DNA from: Jaminaea rosea
Taxonomy: Eukaryota; Basidiomycota; Exobasidiomycetes; Microstromatales
Assembly (NCBI RefSeq): GCF_003144245.1
Contig: NW_020289979.1
Coordinates: 868,001 to 932,000 of the forward strand
DNA length: 64,000 nucleotides
Reading direction: 5' to 3'
Positions 60,917 through 64,000 of the stretch are shown in pieces; the stretch's first letter is position 1, and the number at the start of each line of letters is the position of its first letter. The notes beneath the pieces were generated by a model. The model was not told the origin of the DNA and did not search any database. It saw nothing but the letters and a program-made list of their open reading frames with translations. The position numbers and the translations under genes were made by a program.

Positions 60917-63658
60917 ATGCCGCCCAGCGATAATGACGGCGACGTGGTGATCGCCTCCTCTAGATCACCGTCATCCCCCGCTGCCCGACCCCTCACGCCC
61001 GCAACTCCACTGAAACAGCTGCGCTCATCGCCCTCTTCAGTGGCCAACTTTGTCCGGCACACCTTTTGGGACGCGTCGCCCGCTGCTGCTGCTGCTGCTG
61101 GCGGCAAGAATGGCGATGGCGATGGGCGTGGCATTGACGGGGGCATGCCTCGCAACGAAAGCTTTGATTCGCTCGGACTGAGTCTGCCTAGCCCGCATCC
61201 ACTCCATGGGATGGGGAGTCAGACGTGGACGTGGGCGGATGAGAGGGTAGAAGGTGATGAGCAGGAGCGCAATCGTGACTTGCGTCCGAGCGCGATAATC
61301 GAGCCTGCTAGACGTAGATCGCCTCAAGTCTCGAGCGTGGCTTTCCCATCGTCCTCTTCAACGCAAAAGAAGGACACCGGGCAAGCATCCGCAGGGACAC
61401 GAAGCAGCAGTCAAGATGGGAGCGAGACAACGGCGACAGCGTCAGCGTCAGCGATGACCACTGCTACGGCAGGGACCGATTCGTGCCCATCCGCGTCCTC
61501 TGCGCCTGTTCCTCTTCCCACAGAGCAGCAAGCCTCCTCATCCAAGCCCAGGCAGATGGGTCACGCTCGTAATGCCTCTGTACCCTTACCATCGCAGCAT
61601 GCTGCAAAGCACGGCAACAGGCGACTTCCAGCCCCTCTCTCGAGCGGTGACGAGAGAGAATACAGTGAGGAGGACAACGACGCCCCTACCGTGCGAGAGC
61701 GAGAAGCCAACAATGGAGCTTCCACGCCTAATCGCGGTCCAAAGCGTACCTCTCTCACCTCACGCTCCTACACCACCCTGCGCAACATGGCCGTCGCATG
61801 GGTTCCAGGAACGTCGCGCTCCGCCACACCGCAAGAGGGTCGTTCGCCTAGTCTAGCTCCGATGTCCAAGGAGCTCATTCCCCTGCCGTCGGACGCAGAG
61901 AAACAGCTCCTGCCCCTCTCTGACACCGCAGCGCGTCGTCGCCCCGTGAAGCTGGACCGCCGTAGACTGGACAAGGCCGTGGGACTAGCAGTGGAGGCTG
62001 CCCAAGCGGCAGAGGAGGACGAGCGCACCTACAAGGAACGGGAGCGTCGTCGAAAGGCCAAAAGTGCGGCACGCGAAGCCGCTAAGCTGGAGAGAGAGCG
62101 GACAGACGCTGAGGCTGCCGCGGCTGAGGCTGGTCTACTTGGCAGGATAAGAACCATCTCTGAGTATTCGGGGCTAGGCGGGCACGATAGGGCTGCGAGG
62201 TTGAATAATAGCTTGCCCTGGAGGAGGAGGGGGAACAGCAGGCCGGGTTCTGCTTACCAGTCTGATGTGACTTCGGCGGAGAATACCGGGAGTGAGGGGA
62301 GTTGCGAAGAGGGGAGCGAGAGCGAAGGGGACTCCGAAGAGTGAGTGCTGGCCCAGCGCATCGCAGCGTGAGCGACAGTAGAAGCCAACATGTACTGACG
62401 CCCCTCCTCCTCACGCAGCGACAATTTCTCCCTCTCCCTATACCTCTCCTCCCTCTCGTACCTCCTCTCTGCTTTACCCGCAAAGGAAGCAAGCTACCTA
62501 CCTCAGAAGGAACGGGAGGAGCTGCGCTCTACCTTGCGTCAGGTGATGCGGGACATCGGCGTCGAAGATGTGGAGCAGGACAAGATGACCGCCCATGCCG
62601 CTACTGCTGCTGCGGGCAACGCGCCGGCCGCATCATCGTCACCGATGGGCGCGCTGAGCGAGGAGCAAAGGGAGGAACGACTGCGCGAGCTGCTAGAGGG
62701 GGAGCTGCGCCGGGCAGAGGCGCGCATGCTAGGACACACTGGTGGCAGCAACGGGACAGGAGGACACAGCCGCTCCCGCAGCGCGAGTCGAGTGCCTGGC
62801 GGGCCAGCCAGCTCAGCCTCGGCGGCCCAGAAGTCCACGTTGGCTGGCTCCATCGCCACTTCGACTCTTGAGCTCACATTCGCCGTCGCGGCAGCCGGCG
62901 TCGGACTGGTAGGCACGGGCCTGTCCCACTTCACGAGTCGCAGCACGCCCGCGAGCGATGTGAGTGGCAGTGGGGACGACGAGGATGCGGGGGATGACAC
63001 TCTGCACGCACATATTGTGGGCGAGGTACGGGAGGACGAAAAGGCTCTCACGACAAAGAAGAAGACGAGCCCTCCCGTCTCGAGACCCAAATCTTCCCCG
63101 CCTACCCAGGCTCAGACACCTCAACAGCGTCGTCGCACCGAGTCTCGCGGTCTGCAATGGGATCTCGCCATGGCCCTAGCCAGCTCAACGGCTTCGACCC
63201 TATACTCGAGCCTATCCGCCGCAGCAGAAGAGGCTCGCGAGCAAGATCAGCAGCTCCAGGCGACGACCGTCGGAGGTAGCGCCGTCGGCAATGGCGAGCT
63301 GTGCGACCTCACGCCCGAGGATCGTCTCGTAGCCCTATCAGCCTCCTTTGCCCGATCTCTGAAACGCTCCCCTCTCCCCTCGCAGCTCTCCCACCTTTCC
63401 TCTCAACTGCTCTCCCTCCTCCACTCCTTGGACGAGCGATACAGTCTGAGGAAGAGGGCGACGGATGAGGCGCTGAGGAGGACGAGGCAAGGTTTGGGGT
63501 ATGTGCGCAAGAGGGGTTGGCACGTCAGTGTAGTCAGGGGTGCGTGGGCTGTCATGGAGATGGGCGTGGCGGGGGTTGAGGCGTGGAGGGAGGATGAGGA
63601 GGACGGCGTGCCCGAGCCTAAAATGGGGGTTGATTTGCGCACGGGCAAGGTGAGGTGA
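60917..63658 (+). CDS. large Ser/Ala-rich protein with one hydrophobic segment, function unknown
   Basis: Two exons, 60917-62340 and 62419-63658, joined in phase (GDSEE-DNFSLSLYL; GTGAGT..ACGCAG intron of 78 nt), 887 residues. Residues 1-470 are mostly disordered, with conserved-looking patches VANFVRHTFWDASP, GSQTWTWADERV, RSYTTLRNMAVAWVPG and LLGRIRTISEYSGLGG. An Arg/Lys/Glu helix occupies about residues 345-400. In exon 2, YLSSLSYLLSALPAKEASYLPQ and REELRSTLRQVMRD look helical. A hydrophobic stretch (LELTFAVAAAGVGLVGTGL, about residue 620) may span or dip into a membrane. The C-terminal third is helical (QLSHLSSQLLSLLHSLDERY). I do not recognise a family. Start chosen at MPPSDNDG. Confidence 0.72.
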
Positions 63659-64000
63659 CGGTGAAGAAGATAGAGAACGATGCGCATTCTCGTGTACCAA
63701 TAGATATCCAGCTAGTTGTAAGGCATTCCCGTCTCATGCACAACCGTAGCGTGCTCTGGCATATGGCATCGAGGCTGCACCTCGGTGGGACCCTCGCCGG
63801 CGTCTCTCCACTTGTCAAGTCGAGCCGATGCCGCCGCCGTCCTTTGTCGCCGCCTCTCCGTCGCCGATGATTGGGCGCAGCCGCCCGCGTCGTGGCCACG
63901 CGAGCACAGCCAAGAATTGATTTCAGCCCAACGAAATGCGCACAGCCGGCGGAGCAGCGGGCATCGAGATCAAGTTGAGTGGGAAAGAGAGCTCAGCAGG
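63659..64000. other. right-edge flank
   Basis: 342 bp downstream of the last gene. Short frames only; no recognisable gene begins here. Confidence 0.35.

Noticed and set aside
1-64000. Search for transposons, LTR or virus-like elements, CRISPR arrays and biosynthetic clusters
   Set aside because: No reverse transcriptase, transposase, integrase or capsid-like frame, terminal repeats or spaced direct repeats were noticed by eye; genes are housekeeping in character.

Overview
The window is nuclear DNA from a fungus, most likely a basidiomycete yeast or smut relative (Ustilaginomycotina-like). The evidence is high GC, densely packed genes on both strands, long intron-poor reading frames rich in Ser/Ala/Gln tracts, and short introns (mostly about 50-110 nt) with GTGAGT/GTGCGT donors, CTGAC-type branch sites and CAG or TAG acceptors. 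The species assignment is inference. I saw no transposon, retroelement, CRISPR array, rRNA or convincing tRNA gene. It is an ordinary chromosomal housekeeping region of about 30 protein genes, and most could be given exon-level models in which every splice phase closes.

Layout: 1-2006 (-) KNR4/SMI1, running off the left edge; 2767-4165 (+) proteasome ATPase RPT3; 4264-5423 (-) GRASP/GRH1; 5770-6081 (-) a three-exon 50-residue Cys-rich microprotein; 6908-9737 (+) mRNA 3'-end endonuclease YSH1/CPSF73; 9859-11233 (-) alpha/beta hydrolase; 11993-13639 (+) tail-anchored inositol polyphosphate 5-phosphatase; 13757-14204 (-) YOS1; 14567-15005 (+) PKR1; 15190-17146 (-) LCB1; 17400-18880 (+) PCID2/THP1-type PCI protein; 18927-19772 (-) SNRNP27-like; 20295-27293 (+) SEC16; 27533-30295 (+) TSC10 joined in frame to GPI18; 31060-32766 (+) Gly-rich single-pass membrane protein; 33347-33821 and 34153-34650 (+) tandem ATX1-type genes; 34883-35877 (-) VPS2; 36150-37139 (+) putative membrane protein; 37222-39834 (-) AP-1 beta; 40382-42369 (-) NSA1/WDR74; 42625-44505 (-) SRP54; 45888-46874 (+) RPL26; 47610-51271 (+) MET30; 52436-54034 (+) single-pass membrane protein; 54304-56628 (-) MKK1/2-type MAPKK; 56878-60420 (+) SmgGDS-like armadillo protein; 60917-63658 (+) unknown protein.

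About half of the genes act at the ER or in the early secretory and endosomal systems (GRH1, INP54-like, YOS1, PKR1, LCB1, SEC16, TSC10, GPI18, VPS2, AP-1 beta, SRP54). Two act in cell-wall integrity (KNR4, MKK). LCB1 and TSC10 encode the first two steps of sphingolipid synthesis and GPI18 adds the second mannose of the GPI anchor, so ceramide and GPI precursors are both represented. This may be chance clustering.

The most notable observation is that the TSC10 ketoreductase frame runs without a stop or an intervening promoter into the GPI18 mannosyltransferase frame. The mannosyltransferase has no in-frame ATG of its own before its last exon. This predicts a 775-residue bifunctional ER enzyme, or else an unusual overlapping gene pair. 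Secondary items are a tandem ATX1 duplication in which one copy has lost the metal-binding CxxC motif, a GC-AG intron in GPI18, an insertion in the SRP54 M domain, and two introns that are multiples of three and contain no stop.
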